Positions 5,898 to 14,342 of a DNA stretch of 64,000 nt are shown piece by piece. Location of the stretch: NCBI GenBank assembly GCA_964524475.1, contig CAZGCO010000002.1, positions 1-64,000 of the forward strand, read 5' to 3'. Numbering within the stretch: position 1 is the stretch's first letter; each line of letters opens with the position of its first letter. The stretch comes from CAZYHU01 sp964524475. GTDB taxonomy: Bacteria > Patescibacteriota > Minisyncoccia > Phycocordibacterales > UBA1006. A program made the position numbers and the translations under genes. Under the pieces are notes generated by a model, which ran no database searches, was not told the DNA's origin, and was given only the letters and a program-made list of their open reading frames with translations.

Positions 5898-6633
5898 TAT
5901 CCTCGCAGAAACGTCTGATTACTTGGTATTGAACAAACCCAGTGGTTTGGTGGTACATGCAGATGGTAAGACTGATGAATACACCCTGTCGAACTGGATT
6001 ATTGAACATTATCCGATGTTACAGGATATTGGGGAACCGATGATACTGGAACACAAGGGGGAACTACTTACGATACATCGTCCAGGTATTGTGCATCGAC
6101 TGGATCGCGAAACATCTGGGGTTATTGTCGTTGCAAAAACACAAAAATTTTTCTAACATATCAAAAAACAATTCCAAGACCACACCATACGTAAACATTA
6201 TGTTGCTATTGTCTTTGGTTTTGTACATGATGAGCGGGGTTTGGTCGATGTGGCTATTGGGCGTGGTGCAAATGATATTCGGAAATGGGCTGCAGGGAAA
6301 TACGCACGGGGACATTTGCGTGATGCGGTTACACGGTATGTGGTGACCGACCGTTTTACAGATATTCATGGGGTTCGATTTACCGCAGTGAGATTATTTC
6401 CTGAAACCGGGCGTACCCATCAGTTGCGTGTACATATGAAATATTTAGGGTATTCGATTATCGGAGACCGGGTGTATGCACCAAAGACAATAGGGATGCT
6501 CGGGGCAGAACGTACCATGCTCCACGCTGAACAAATACAGTTTTTTGACCTGTCAGGTGCGGTAATAACGGTCAAAGCGCCCCTGGCAGATGATTTCAAG
6601 AAATGCTTGCAAAAATCTGTAGTTTTGGTATAG
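5881..6633 (+). pseudogene. RluA/RluD-type pseudouridine synthase broken by an in-frame TAA
   Basis: The reading frame encodes an RluA-family 23S rRNA pseudouridine synthase. The first part has YLVLNKPSGLVVHADG and the catalytic-loop motif GIVHRLDRETSGVIVVAK with its aspartate. A TAA at 6154-6156 then stops it, and the same frame continues at once with HIKKQFQDHTIRKHYVAIV, then PETGRTHQLRVHMKYLGYSI, to a stop at 6631-6633. No frame change is needed, so one base (for example GAA to TAA) explains the break. The start is 5881 or 5887, overlapping the preceding gene. It may be a true nonsense mutation, a minority variant in the assembly, or a read-through case. Confidence 0.85.
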
Positions 6634-6634
6634 T
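6629..6634 (+). promoter_or_regulatory. -10 box TATAGT for rpmE (leaderless)
   Basis: TATAGT overlaps the stop codon of the pseudouridine synthase frame and ends 6 nt before the rpmE ATG. Confidence 0.6.
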
Positions 6635-6640
6635 GTTCCC

Positions 6641-6904
6641 ATGAAGAAAGATATCCACCCAAAAAACTATCGCCACGTTATTTTTCATGACGTAACTAGT
6701 GGTGAAAAATTCCTTATCGGGTCAGTCGTAGAGACCAAGGAAGTTGCTACCTGGACAGATGGTAAGGAATACCCGTTGTTCCAAATTGAAATTTCAAGTA
6801 AATCTCATCCATTTTATACTGGTCAGGATAAAGCTCTCGATACCGAGGGACGTGCAGAAAAATTCAAACAACGTGCCGCTCGCGCCAAAAAGGTTGCAGC
6901 ATAA
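6641..6904 (+). CDS. rpmE2: 50S ribosomal protein L31, type B (no zinc ribbon)
   Basis: 87 residues. The start [17 protein letters not shown], the segment [25 protein letters not shown] and the basic tail match bL31 of the type B (YkgM-like) kind, and none of the zinc-binding cysteines of type A is present. L31 forms an inter-subunit bridge. Type B L31 replaces the zinc form under zinc limitation in many bacteria; here it may be the only copy. The gene is followed by a hairpin terminator. Confidence 0.92.
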   Translation: MKKDIHPKNYRHVIFHDVTSGEKFLIGSVVETKEVATWTDGKEYPLFQIEISSKSHPFYTGQDKALDTEGRAEKFKQRAARAKKVAA

Positions 6905-6932
6905 CAAAAATCCCGAAAGGGTTTTTTGTTTT
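6904..6932 (+). terminator. hairpin terminator after rpmE
   Basis: CAAAAATCCC and GGGTTTTTTG pair with one mismatch around GAAA, with T-rich sequence following. It starts at the stop codon. Confidence 0.75.
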
Positions 6933-6968
6933 TGTTATATTCTTCTTGAAAAAATAAGGTTTTTATGG

Positions 6969-6974
6969 TACAGT
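6969..6974 (+). promoter_or_regulatory. -10 box TACAGT for prfA (leaderless)
   Basis: TACAGT ends 6 nt before the ATG at 6981. It supports 6981 over the in-frame upstream ATG at 6744, which lies inside rpmE. Confidence 0.55.
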
Positions 6975-6980
6975 TTCAAA

Positions 6981-7943
6981 ATGATGGATATTGAATCAGT
7001 TAAAAATAATCCCCGTACCCAGTATTATGGATATGAATGGGAAAAAATCGTTGCACAAATCTCTGAAGCACAGGGGCTTTTAAATGATCCTGAAATGACT
7101 GAACTCGCCCAAGAAGATATTGTGTCCCTGGAAAAAACAAAAAAAGAAATCGAAGAAAAAATCCGTGAAATACAAGACAAAGAACGTGAAGAAGAAGAAT
7201 TTCCAAACGAACTTGTTTTAGAGGTTCGGGCGGGAACAGGTGGGGACGAAGCAGCATTGTTCGCGTTTAATCTAGCAGAAATGTATGAACGGTATTCTGA
7301 AAAAATGGGTTGGTCATGGAAACGTATTGATGAATCTACGAACGATATGGGCGGATACAAGGAAGCTAGTTTCGAGATAAAAGGAAAAGATTGTTACAAA
7401 ATGTTGCAATACGAAACAGGGGTACATCGTGTACAACGTATTCCTGCAACAGAAAAACAGGGACGTATTCATACCAGTACTGCAACCGTAGCTATTATGC
7501 CCATACGACAAAAATTCACTGTGGAACTCAATCCAGTAGATCTGGAATTTGAAACATCACGATCAGGCGGAGCAGGGGGGCAAAATGTGAACAAAGTAGA
7601 AACAGCAGTACGTATTATCCATAAACCCACAAATATATCATTCCGTTCTACCGTGGAACGTTCACAAATAGCGAACAAAGAACGTGTTATTGCGTTATTA
7701 AAATCAAAATTGCAACAGTTACACGATGAAGAAGAAGCAAAAAAACATGCAGATAATCGTAAGAGCCAGGTAGGGACAGGAGAGCGTAGTGAAAAAATCC
7801 GTACCTATAATTACCCTCAGGATCGTGTTACTGATCATCGTGTTAAACAATCATTTTCGAACATTCCTGGGATAATGCTTGGTAATATTGAAAAAATATT
7901 AGATAGTCTAGCAAATGCAGAGAGCTTCGAGGATGGAGAATAA
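6981..7943 (+). CDS. prfA: peptide chain release factor 1
   Basis: 320 residues. The PxT-type anticodon motif is present as [13 protein letters not shown] (PAT at 155-157), the signature of RF1, which reads UAA and UAG. RF2 would show SPF. The catalytic loop [17 protein letters not shown] holds GGQ at 199-201. The protein is about 40 residues shorter than E. coli RF1, mainly in N-terminal domain 1. No prfB is in the window, but UGA is used as a stop here, so RF2 should exist elsewhere. The start is set by a -10 box 6 nt upstream; 6984 (a second ATG) is an alternative. Confidence 0.93.
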   Translation: MMDIESVKNNPRTQYYGYEWEKIVAQISEAQGLLNDPEMTELAQEDIVSLEKTKKEIEEKIREIQDKEREEEEFPNELVLEVRAGTGGDEAALFAFNLAEMYERYSEKMGWSWKRIDESTNDMGGYKEASFEIKGKDCYKMLQYETGVHRVQRIPATEKQGRIHTSTATVAIMPIRQKFTVELNPVDLEFETSRSGGAGGQNVNKVETAVRIIHKPTNISFRSTVERSQIANKERVIALLKSKLQQLHDEEEAKKHADNRKSQVGTGERSEKIRTYNYPQDRVTDHRVKQSFSNIPGIMLGNIEKILDSLANAESFEDGE

Positions 7944-7985
7944 TAACCTTGCTTTTTAGGGTAATTCTGATATATTAGATGCCTT

Positions 7986-8014
7986 GAAGAATTTTTTCTT
8001 TGAAAAAATTCTTC
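7986..8014 (+). other. perfect 13-bp hairpin directly upstream of tRNA-Ile
   Basis: GAAGAATTTTTTC pairs perfectly with GAAAAAATTCTTC around a TTT loop, four bases before the tRNA. It could be a transcribed leader hairpin bordering the RNase P site, or the terminator of prfA. Confidence 0.6.
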
Positions 8015-8018
8015 TCAT

Positions 8019-8092
8019 GCGTGTGTAGCTCAGTTGGCTAGAGCATTCGACTGATACTCGGAGGGTCCCTGGTTCGAATCCAGGCACACGCA
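8019..8092 (+). tRNA. tRNA-Ile (GAT)
   Basis: Acceptor GCGTGTG pairs perfectly with CACACGC. The anticodon stem TTCGA/TCGGA encloses loop CTGATAC, giving anticodon GAT. The T arm is intact. CCA is not encoded; the discriminator A8092 is followed by CAAC. The last five bases of the gene are also the outer arm of the terminator palindrome at 8088-8148. Confidence 0.96.
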
Positions 8093-8148
8093 CAACAAAA
8101 AGAGTCAAAAAGTAGCTATGCTACTTTTTGACTCTTTTTGTTGTGCGT
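8088..8148. terminator. 29-bp-arm palindromic terminator overlapping the tRNA-Ile 3' end
   Basis: Arms 8088-8116 and 8120-8148 are perfectly complementary around a 3-nt loop. The left arm includes the last five bases of tRNA-Ile, so the acceptor strand could be drawn into the terminator hairpin. Confidence 0.9.
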
Positions 8149-8193
8149 TTTTTTGTATATCATTAAACTTGCCTTTTTTATACAACAGAGTAC

Positions 8194-8199
8194 TATAAT
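8194..8199 (+). promoter_or_regulatory. -10 box TATAAT for the 8206 gene (leaderless)
   Basis: The consensus TATAAT ends 6 nt before the ATG at 8206. Confidence 0.65.
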
Positions 8200-8205
8200 G
8201 AGTAT

Positions 8206-8952
8206 ATGCAAACATTTTCATTCCGTACATCACTTCGTAAATCTTGGTCTATTTTTAAAAATCATTGGACAGTATTATTACTATTACCTATTGCTGTATT
8301 TATTGGTTCGATGTTATTATCAATTGTTCCACAAATATTTCAAAATATCCCTGTACTTTTTGGGTTAATCACTATTATATTCTTTTTTGTAAAATTAGCA
8401 TACGACACAGCATTTACTGTCGGTTATACAAAAATAAATTTACATGCTATTGATGAAAAACACGTATCATGGAAAACAATTATGACACCATGGCGTGCAT
8501 GGGTTGCTTATCTTGCGACATCGATATTATTTGTACTTATTATGTTGGGAGCAATGCTCGTATATGCATTGGGTGCTGCTTTGGTTATTGGTATTCTTTA
8601 TTTAATATTCGGAGTACTTCTTGGTATTAATTTTGGAATCGTAGCTACTATTTTGGCGGTTATTGCAGGAATAATATTATTTGTTGGTCTTATATATGTA
8701 TCACTACGTGTTACCTTTATTAAACAATGGATATGGGAACATTATGAACATCAAAAAGTTTTCCAAATGCTCAAAACATGTTGGCATTCTACACAGGGTC
8801 ACACATCTGATATATTTTTCTTGATCATTAAAATAGTTTTGTTAAACATTTTAGGTGCGGTACTACTTCTTGTTGGGCTTCTGGTTACGGTGCCATTGTC
8901 GACATTAATTATGACTGATTACTATCGTAAACATATCCGACATATATCATAA
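8206..8952 (+). CDS. polytopic integral membrane protein, unknown function
   Basis: 248 residues with about five to six membrane segments: near 24-42, 48-68, 100-125, 126-150 and 150-166, and a last one at 208-235. The N-terminus FRTSLRKSWSIFKNHW followed by hydrophobic helices resembles DUF975-like or glycerophosphodiesterase membrane-domain proteins, but I cannot name a family with confidence. The segment WIWEHYEHQKVFQMLKTC is a cytoplasmic loop. It is monocistronic, with its own leaderless promoter and a hairpin terminator. Confidence 0.7.
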   Translation: MQTFSFRTSLRKSWSIFKNHWTVLLLLPIAVFIGSMLLSIVPQIFQNIPVLFGLITIIFFFVKLAYDTAFTVGYTKINLHAIDEKHVSWKTIMTPWRAWVAYLATSILFVLIMLGAMLVYALGAALVIGILYLIFGVLLGINFGIVATILAVIAGIILFVGLIYVSLRVTFIKQWIWEHYEHQKVFQMLKTCWHSTQGHTSDIFFLIIKIVLLNILGAVLLLVGLLVTVPLSTLIMTDYYRKHIRHIS

Positions 8953-8980
8953 AAACCATCCCACACGGGTGGTTTTTATA
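8950..8980 (+). terminator. hairpin terminator after the 8206 gene
   Basis: AAAAACCATCCC and GGGTGGTTTTT pair with one bulge, overlapping the stop codon. Confidence 0.7.
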
Positions 8981-8994
8981 TTAAAAAAACATGA

Positions 8995-9000
8995 TATACT
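8995..9000 (+). promoter_or_regulatory. -10 box TATACT for scpA (leaderless)
   Basis: TATACT followed by GTAC ends 6 nt before the scpA ATG. The same TATACTGTA context occurs before ftsE and the histidine kinase. Confidence 0.65.
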
Positions 9001-9006
9001 GTACCC

Positions 9007-9759
9007 ATGTCATTTCAGATTGTAACCGAAAAATTTCAAGGGCCACTCCATACACTACTTGCGCTCATTGAAAAAAGAAAACTACATATTTCAGAAATAT
9101 CTCTCGCATCTATTGCAGATGAATTCGTCGCATATATGCAACAACAAAATCTGAACTATGCAGAAATCACGTCATTTGTGGTTATTACTTCTACATTATT
9201 ATTGATCAAGGTAAAATCAATCTTGCCTGCAGTGGAATTGACACCTGAAGAATCTGTAAGTATCGATGACCTAACTGAACGGTTGCGTAAATACGCTATT
9301 ATCAAAGATTATACTGACAAACTGAGTAAAAATATCGATACTGTTGGTTGGTATGAACGACCAGAGAGTATTCTTTATACATCAAAAGATCCATTGTTTA
9401 TACCGGACGATCAAATACATATCGGGGGGTTAATAGAAATCTTACGAGACGTACTGCAATCAGTACCTGTTCTAGAAAAAAATGAACAAGCAACTATTGT
9501 TTCAACGGTACGGATCGAGGATGTTATTGCTCGATTTGAAAAGCTCGTCACCCAAGGAAATGTTTCCTGGCAGGGTGCAATCATGTCACGATACTATGCG
9601 TCAACTAATGACAAGGAAAAAAAGGGAGCAAAAGTAGAAATAGTAGTTTCATTTTTAGCAATGCTCGAAATGTTTAAAAAGGGTATTGTACATGTTGTTC
9701 AAAATAATAATTTTACTGATATAGAAATCACTACTACAGATGGTGGTATAACTCATTAA
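9007..9759 (+). CDS. scpA: segregation and condensation protein A
   Basis: 250 residues. ScpA is the kleisin that bridges the SMC heads of the bacterial condensin. The N-terminal block FQGPLHTLLALIEKRKLHI, the ASIADEFVAYM helix, then VVITSTLLLIKVKSILP is the family signature. The C-terminal winged-helix part ends with FTDIEI. It is the first gene of scpA-scpB-mraY-ftsW, transcribed from the promoter directly at its start codon; scpB follows after 8 bp. Confidence 0.93.
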   Translation: MSFQIVTEKFQGPLHTLLALIEKRKLHISEISLASIADEFVAYMQQQNLNYAEITSFVVITSTLLLIKVKSILPAVELTPEESVSIDDLTERLRKYAIIKDYTDKLSKNIDTVGWYERPESILYTSKDPLFIPDDQIHIGGLIEILRDVLQSVPVLEKNEQATIVSTVRIEDVIARFEKLVTQGNVSWQGAIMSRYYASTNDKEKKGAKVEIVVSFLAMLEMFKKGIVHVVQNNNFTDIEITTTDGGITH

Positions 9760-9767
9760 TTACCTGT

Positions 9768-10310
9768 ATGAAAATTAATTTTAAAATAGAATCGTACTTG
9801 TTTGCTCTGGGGAGTAGTATTTCTGTTGCCGGACTTGCAAAAATAGTAAATGCATCACTAGCTGAAACGCGCACCGCAGTAGAACAGTTGGTGGCGGAAT
9901 ATCAGGATCGGGGTATTGTCATTGTCTATGATGGAAACGAGGTTACTATGGGAACCCATCCTGATACATATAGTTTTTTGTCTGATTTGCGCAAACAGGA
10001 GCTTTCTGGTCCGCTATCTCGTGGAGCGCTTGAAACACTTGTTATTATTCTGTATCATCCAGATATTACCAAACCTGATATAGATTATCTCCGCGGAGTA
10101 AATAGTCAGTTTATGTTACGAAACTTGTTAGTTCGTGGACTCATCCAAAAAATTAATAATACCGATGATAAACGTATTCCGAAATACACGGTTACAATTG
10201 ATACCTTGAAATTACTTGGTATTACTGATGTTCATGATTTGCCAGAATATGACATGTTTATGACGCGTATGCAGGGTGTGTTAGATGAAAATTCATCTGT
10301 ATCAGAATAA
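9768..10310 (+). CDS. scpB: segregation and condensation protein B
   Basis: 180 residues, normal for ScpB, the winged-helix dimer that binds ScpA in the SMC complex. Recognisable are the N-terminal IESYLFALGSSISVAGLAKI, the helix LSRGALETLVIILYHPDITK and the conserved IDYLRGVNSQFMLRNLLVRG, where the family usually has 'e..RGv.s...l..L..rgli'. It is tightly coupled to scpA (8 bp) and 21 bp before mraY. No Shine-Dalgarno motif precedes it. Confidence 0.93.
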   Translation: MKINFKIESYLFALGSSISVAGLAKIVNASLAETRTAVEQLVAEYQDRGIVIVYDGNEVTMGTHPDTYSFLSDLRKQELSGPLSRGALETLVIILYHPDITKPDIDYLRGVNSQFMLRNLLVRGLIQKINNTDDKRIPKYTVTIDTLKLLGITDVHDLPEYDMFMTRMQGVLDENSSVSE

Positions 10311-10331
10311 TTTATTTTTACTTTTTATTTT

Positions 10332-11390
10332 ATGATTCCTACTAATCTCTTGAAAATATTTTTGCCATCGTTATTTAGTTTTGTGCTGGGAATTATTCTT
10401 ACAAAATTATTTGTTCCGGTTATGTATGATTTAAAACTATGGAAACGTAGACCCAGAACCGATAATGATGATGCAATGAGTAATGCATTTAAACAATTAC
10501 ATGATGAAAAAACAGAAACAGGTACACCACGTGTGGGCGGTACTATTATATGGATTTCTGTATTGGTAGTAATATTGGGGATGTTCATTATGTCAAAACT
10601 TATTGGGGGAGCTGTGTTTGAAAAATTGGACTTCTTGTCACGTGGGCAGACATTACTTCCGCTCGGTGCGTTATTTTTCGGGGGTATATTTGGGCTTTTT
10701 GAAGACATGTTAGAAATATTTACTGATCGTTTTAAAATGTTTGCACAGGGGTTATCCAGTAAATATCTGGTAACGATTGTTGCATGTATTGGATTTTTAG
10801 CATCGCTTTGGTTTTTTTATAAACTCGATATGCATGGTGTGTATGTACCATTTGTAGGATATTGGAATCTGGGTTACGCATTTATTCCATTTTTCATATT
10901 AGTAGTATTAGGTACGTTCTCCAGTCGGGTTATTGATGGTATTGATGGTTTGGCTGCTGGGGTTATGTCGATATCATTTGGAACGTTTGGTGTGATTGCC
11001 TATTTGCAAAATCAGGTAGATATTGCAACGTTGTGTTTTGTAATTACTGGGGGAATATTAGCATTTTTATGGTTCAACGTTCCACCTGCAAAATATTATA
11101 TGGGAGAAACAGGTATGTTGGGACTGACACTTTGTCTGGCTATTATTGCATTTTTAACTGATGCAGTGTTTATATTACCCGTTGTTGGTTTTATGTTGGT
11201 ACTGACATCGGTATCATCATTTCTACAAATCATGAGTAAAAAATATCTGGGTCGCAAGGTATTTATTATTGCACCTATTCATCATCATTTTCAGGCATTA
11301 GGATGGTCCAGGGAGGCTATTACGATGCGATACTGGGTAGTAACGTTGATGTTAGCAGTTGTATCGATTTTATTCGTAATATTAGGATAA
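10332..11390 (+). CDS. mraY: phospho-N-acetylmuramoyl-pentapeptide transferase
   Basis: 352 residues with about ten membrane helices. MraY transfers phospho-MurNAc-pentapeptide from UDP to undecaprenyl phosphate to make lipid I. The family motifs are present: TPRVGGTIIW in the first loop, the acidic FEDMLEI replacing the usual DDxxK-type motif, SRVIDGIDGLAAGV with its catalytic aspartates, and APIHHHFQALGW (HHH motif). The gene precedes ftsW by 4 bp and murG follows, forming a partial dcw block together with the condensin genes. Confidence 0.94.
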   Translation: MIPTNLLKIFLPSLFSFVLGIILTKLFVPVMYDLKLWKRRPRTDNDDAMSNAFKQLHDEKTETGTPRVGGTIIWISVLVVILGMFIMSKLIGGAVFEKLDFLSRGQTLLPLGALFFGGIFGLFEDMLEIFTDRFKMFAQGLSSKYLVTIVACIGFLASLWFFYKLDMHGVYVPFVGYWNLGYAFIPFFILVVLGTFSSRVIDGIDGLAAGVMSISFGTFGVIAYLQNQVDIATLCFVITGGILAFLWFNVPPAKYYMGETGMLGLTLCLAIIAFLTDAVFILPVVGFMLVLTSVSSFLQIMSKKYLGRKVFIIAPIHHHFQALGWSREAITMRYWVVTLMLAVVSILFVILG

Positions 11391-11394
11391 TATT

Positions 11395-12513
11395 ATGCAC
11401 AAAGAAAACACACAACCAAAGATAGATAAACTATTCCTGATTATTACAGGAATTTTACTCGTGGTTGGTTTGGGTGTTTTTTTGTCAGCATCTTTGTCAT
11501 TATTATCTATTGATCCCGCAAAATTCAAGAGTATTTTGTTCAATCAATTAGTACTGGGATTTGTTGGGGGAATTATAGGTATTATGGTCGTCATGTATAT
11601 CCCACACAAGAAATTGCGTCCATGGGGATATGTTATTGGAGCTTTTGGAATATTGGCTACATTGTTGGTATTTGTTCCGGGACTCGGTGCAAGTCATGGT
11701 GGGGCAACACGTTGGCTCAATCTGGGTCCATTGTCATTCCAACCGGTAGAGCTGATGAAATATTGTGTGATTATTATGTACGGAGCATGGTTATCGTTTC
11801 ATTATGAAAAAATAGATCAATTCCGTTTCGGGATAATCCCTTTTCTGTTTGTTGTGGGGTTGTCTGGGGTGGTATTGTTATTGCAACCAGATACTGATAG
11901 TTTTATGATTATTGCTTTTGCATGTTTTTGTATGTATTTTGTATCAGGTGCCAGATGGCGTGATATAGGAATTATTATCATCATAGGAATTATAGGTGCT
12001 GGGGGGCTCATCATGACACGTCCCTATTTGTTATCTCGTGTAAAAGTTTTTCTTGATCCTACCAAAGATCCATTAGGGTCATCATATCAAGTACAACAAC
12101 AATTGATTGCTATAGGGTCAGGTAAAATAAACGGTCGTGGTTTTGGTCAGGGTATTCAAAAATTTAAATACCTCCCTGAACCATTGGGTGATTCTATTTA
12201 TGCGGTAGCAAGTGAAGAATGGGGTTTTGTTGGTTCAATCAGTATTGTTATCTTGTATTTATGTTTTGCATTACGGGGTATTATTATCGCTCTCCGTACA
12301 CCTGATATGTTCGGCAAGGTAATTATCACGGGAATAATATTCTTGATTATTGGTCAGTCATTTTTACATATTGCATCATCAATTGCTGTATTTCCATTGT
12401 CGGGACTGCCACTGGTATTTATTAGTCATGGGGGAACGGCATTGGCATTGTCTTTGATGGCTACGGGGCTTATTTTTAATATTTCACGGTTTATGAAACA
12501 ACCAGAGGAATAA
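11395..12513 (+). CDS. ftsW: FtsW/RodA-family SEDS glycosyltransferase (FtsW-like)
   Basis: 372 residues with about ten membrane helices. SEDS proteins polymerise lipid II together with a class B penicillin-binding protein. Visible motifs are GASHGGATRWLNLG, PVELMKY, LLQPDTDSFMII, the extracellular loop KYLPEPLGDSIYAVASEEWG typical of FtsW, and PLVFISHGGTALALSL, which replaces the usual PFISYGGSS. The position between mraY and murG supports FtsW over RodA. Its stop lies inside the left arm of a long terminator palindrome. Confidence 0.9.
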   Translation: MHKENTQPKIDKLFLIITGILLVVGLGVFLSASLSLLSIDPAKFKSILFNQLVLGFVGGIIGIMVVMYIPHKKLRPWGYVIGAFGILATLLVFVPGLGASHGGATRWLNLGPLSFQPVELMKYCVIIMYGAWLSFHYEKIDQFRFGIIPFLFVVGLSGVVLLLQPDTDSFMIIAFACFCMYFVSGARWRDIGIIIIIGIIGAGGLIMTRPYLLSRVKVFLDPTKDPLGSSYQVQQQLIAIGSGKINGRGFGQGIQKFKYLPEPLGDSIYAVASEEWGFVGSISIVILYLCFALRGIIIALRTPDMFGKVIITGIIFLIIGQSFLHIASSIAVFPLSGLPLVFISHGGTALALSLMATGLIFNISRFMKQPEE

Positions 12514-12560
12514 AAACTACAATAGGGGCAAGGCAAAGCCTTGCCCCTATTGTAGTTTTT
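12512..12560. terminator. 23-bp-arm palindromic terminator after ftsW
   Basis: Perfect arms 12512-12534 and 12538-12560 around an AAA loop, with A and T tracts at both ends. It includes most of the ftsW stop codon and ends 10 bp before the murG -10 box. Confidence 0.9.
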
Positions 12561-12570
12561 GTATTTACGG

Positions 12571-12576
12571 TATAAT
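12571..12576 (+). promoter_or_regulatory. -10 box TATAAT for murG (leaderless)
   Basis: The consensus TATAAT ends 8 nt before the murG ATG. Confidence 0.65.
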
Positions 12577-12584
12577 GATGTTAT

Positions 12585-13709
12585 ATGAAAATTATCTTTA
12601 CCGGAGGAGGAACAGGAGGACATTTTTATCCATTGATAGCCGTAGCCGAGGCGGTACAACGTGTTGCTGACGAAAAAAAGATTTCTCAGTTACAAATGTA
12701 TTATTTTTCTGATGCACCGTATGATAGCGAAGCATTGTTTAATAATCATCTTGCATATCAATATATCCCTGCAGGAAAACTGCGTGTGTATTTTTCTATA
12801 AGAAACTTTTTTGATCTCTTTAAAACCTTTGGTGGGATAATTGTCGCCCTGTGGAGAGTTTTTCGTGTGTACCCTGATGTAATATTTGCCAAGGGAGCAT
12901 ACTCGTCATTCCCGACATTAGTTGCAGCACGAATTCTGGGAATACCTGTTATTGTTCATGAATCTGATTCCGCACCAGGTCGTGTCACGAAATGGGCCGG
13001 CAAATTTGCTGCATATGTGGCATTGTCATACCCAGAGTGTGCCCAGTTTTTCCCTGCGGGAAAAACTGCCCGCACCGGTCAACCCGTTCGTGGTGAAATA
13101 GAATCTGCATCGGAACTTGGTGCCTATGAATATTTTGAACTCCAAAAAGACTTACCTGTTATTGTTATTATTGGTGGTTCATCAGGAGCACAAATTATTA
13201 ATCAGGCAGTATTAGAAATGTTGCCCCATATTATCGAAAAATACCAAATCATTCATCAAATAGGACGGAATAATTTTGACAGTGTGAGTGAAACGTCTCG
13301 GGTGGTATTGGATCGTAATGAATACATTCATCATTATAAACCAGTTGCATTTTTATCACCGTTACAGATGCGTATGATTGGTGGTATTGCTACCGTTATT
13401 ATTTCACGCGCAGGGTCACAGATATTTGAAATCGCTAGTTGGGGAATACCGTCTATTATTATTCCTATCACGGTGACCAATAATGATCATCAGCGTAAAA
13501 ACGCGTACAGTTATGCCCGCACCGGTGCATGTAGTGTTATCGAGGAAAAAAACCTGACACCAGGTATTATCATTGCAGAAATTGAACGTATTCTGACTGA
13601 TCCGGTGCTGACTATGGATATGAAACAGTCTGCAAAAGAGTTTTATGTACCCAATGCATCACAAAAAATCGCAGAAAAAATTATTGAAATTGGACTGTCA
13701 CATGAATAG
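12585..13709 (+). CDS. murG: UDP-GlcNAc: lipid I N-acetylglucosaminyltransferase
   Basis: 374 residues, GT28 family. MurG adds GlcNAc to lipid I to make lipid II on the inner face of the membrane. The N-terminal glycine loop FTGGGTGGHFYPLIAVAEA is exact, VIVHESDSAPGRVTKW is the acceptor-domain motif, VIIGGSSGAQIINQAV is the second glycine loop, and the C-terminal donor-site SRAGSQIFEIASWGIPSIII matches the family. It starts a small operon with the DUF1905 and alkyltransferase genes (spacing 5 and 9 bp). Confidence 0.95.
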   Translation: MKIIFTGGGTGGHFYPLIAVAEAVQRVADEKKISQLQMYYFSDAPYDSEALFNNHLAYQYIPAGKLRVYFSIRNFFDLFKTFGGIIVALWRVFRVYPDVIFAKGAYSSFPTLVAARILGIPVIVHESDSAPGRVTKWAGKFAAYVALSYPECAQFFPAGKTARTGQPVRGEIESASELGAYEYFELQKDLPVIVIIGGSSGAQIINQAVLEMLPHIIEKYQIIHQIGRNNFDSVSETSRVVLDRNEYIHHYKPVAFLSPLQMRMIGGIATVIISRAGSQIFEIASWGIPSIIIPITVTNNDHQRKNAYSYARTGACSVIEEKNLTPGIIIAEIERILTDPVLTMDMKQSAKEFYVPNASQKIAEKIIEIGLSHE

Positions 13710-13714
13710 GGTGT

Positions 13715-14002
13715 ATGAAAAGAAATTTTGTAATAACTGCAAAACTCTGGCGTTGGAGCGGTGATATGTCAGCATGGCATTTTATCTATGTTCCCAAAGA
13801 TATGTCTATTATGCTCCGCGAGAATTTCCCACGCAGTTCTATGATCAAATGTTGTTATACTATCGGAGAAACAACATGGAACAGTAGTATGTTTTATAGT
13901 GCACGGGAAAAAGTTTATCTCATACCCGTCAAGCAAAAAATCAGAAAAATTGAGGGACTCATGTCGGGTGATGAAATAACTATTACCATTCAGATTTTAT
14001 AA
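13715..14002 (+). CDS. DUF1905-type small protein
   Basis: 95 residues. The order W-x-F near the start (SAWHFIYVPKDMSIMLRENF), then TIGETTWNSSMFYSA, VYLIPVKQKIRK and GLMSGDEITITI, matches DUF1905, a small beta-barrel-like domain of unknown function. It follows murG by 5 bp and precedes a DNA alkyltransferase-like gene by 9 bp, so the three are probably co-transcribed. No function should be inferred beyond this. Confidence 0.75.
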   Translation: MKRNFVITAKLWRWSGDMSAWHFIYVPKDMSIMLRENFPRSSMIKCCYTIGETTWNSSMFYSAREKVYLIPVKQKIRKIEGLMSGDEITITIQIL

Positions 14003-14011
14003 TATACCCCT

Positions 14012-14275
14012 ATGAAAACCTTTACTGAAAGAGTCATTGATATTGTGAAATCTATTCCAGCAGGGAGTGTGATGACCTATAAACAGGTCGCAGAGCGTGC
14101 GGGTAATGGACAGTCCAGTCGTGCAGTAGGGAGTATTATGCGAAAAAACTATGTTGATACAATTCCGTGTCACAGGGTAATTAGGTCGGATGGGAAAATA
14201 GGGAACTATAATCGAGGAGGTGAAAACATAAAATTGCAAAAGTTATTAGCAGAGGGGTATGTCCCAGAAAAATAG
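14012..14275 (+). CDS. methylated-DNA alkyltransferase family, stand-alone DNA-binding/active-site domain
   Basis: 87 residues. It corresponds to the C-terminal domain of O6-alkylguanine-DNA alkyltransferase: helix-turn-helix part GSVMTYKQVAERAG, the arginine-finger region SSRAVGSIMRKN, and the active-site IPCHRVIRSDGKIGNY with its cysteine. The usual N-terminal domain is missing. The cysteine is kept, unlike in alkyltransferase-like (Atl) proteins, which usually have Trp there, so it may be a minimal repair enzyme. Confidence 0.88.
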   Translation: MKTFTERVIDIVKSIPAGSVMTYKQVAERAGNGQSSRAVGSIMRKNYVDTIPCHRVIRSDGKIGNYNRGGENIKLQKLLAEGYVPEK

Positions 14276-14282
14276 CCTTGAA

Positions 14283-14312
14283 ACAAAACCCTTGAAAAAT
14301 CAAGGGTTTTGT
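14283..14312 (+). terminator. hairpin terminator after the murG operon
   Basis: A perfect 13-bp stem (14283-14295 with 14300-14312) with an AAAA loop. Confidence 0.85.
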
Positions 14313-14342
14313 GGTATGGTATTTTAAATTAAAATTGAAAAA

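Noticed and set aside
6744..6980. N-terminal extension of prfA upstream of 6981
   Set aside because: The extension lies in another frame of rpmE and its terminator, and the -10 box at 6969-6974 places the start at 6981.
6981..7943. Genetic code change (UGA as Gly) suggested by finding only RF1
   Set aside because: UGA ends rnhB, rsmH and the 50959 gene in normal positions, and conserved glycines are encoded by GGN. The standard code fits.
14012..14275. Alkyltransferase-like (Atl) protein without activity
   Set aside because: The active-site cysteine of PCHRVI is present, so a catalytic protein is the better reading.
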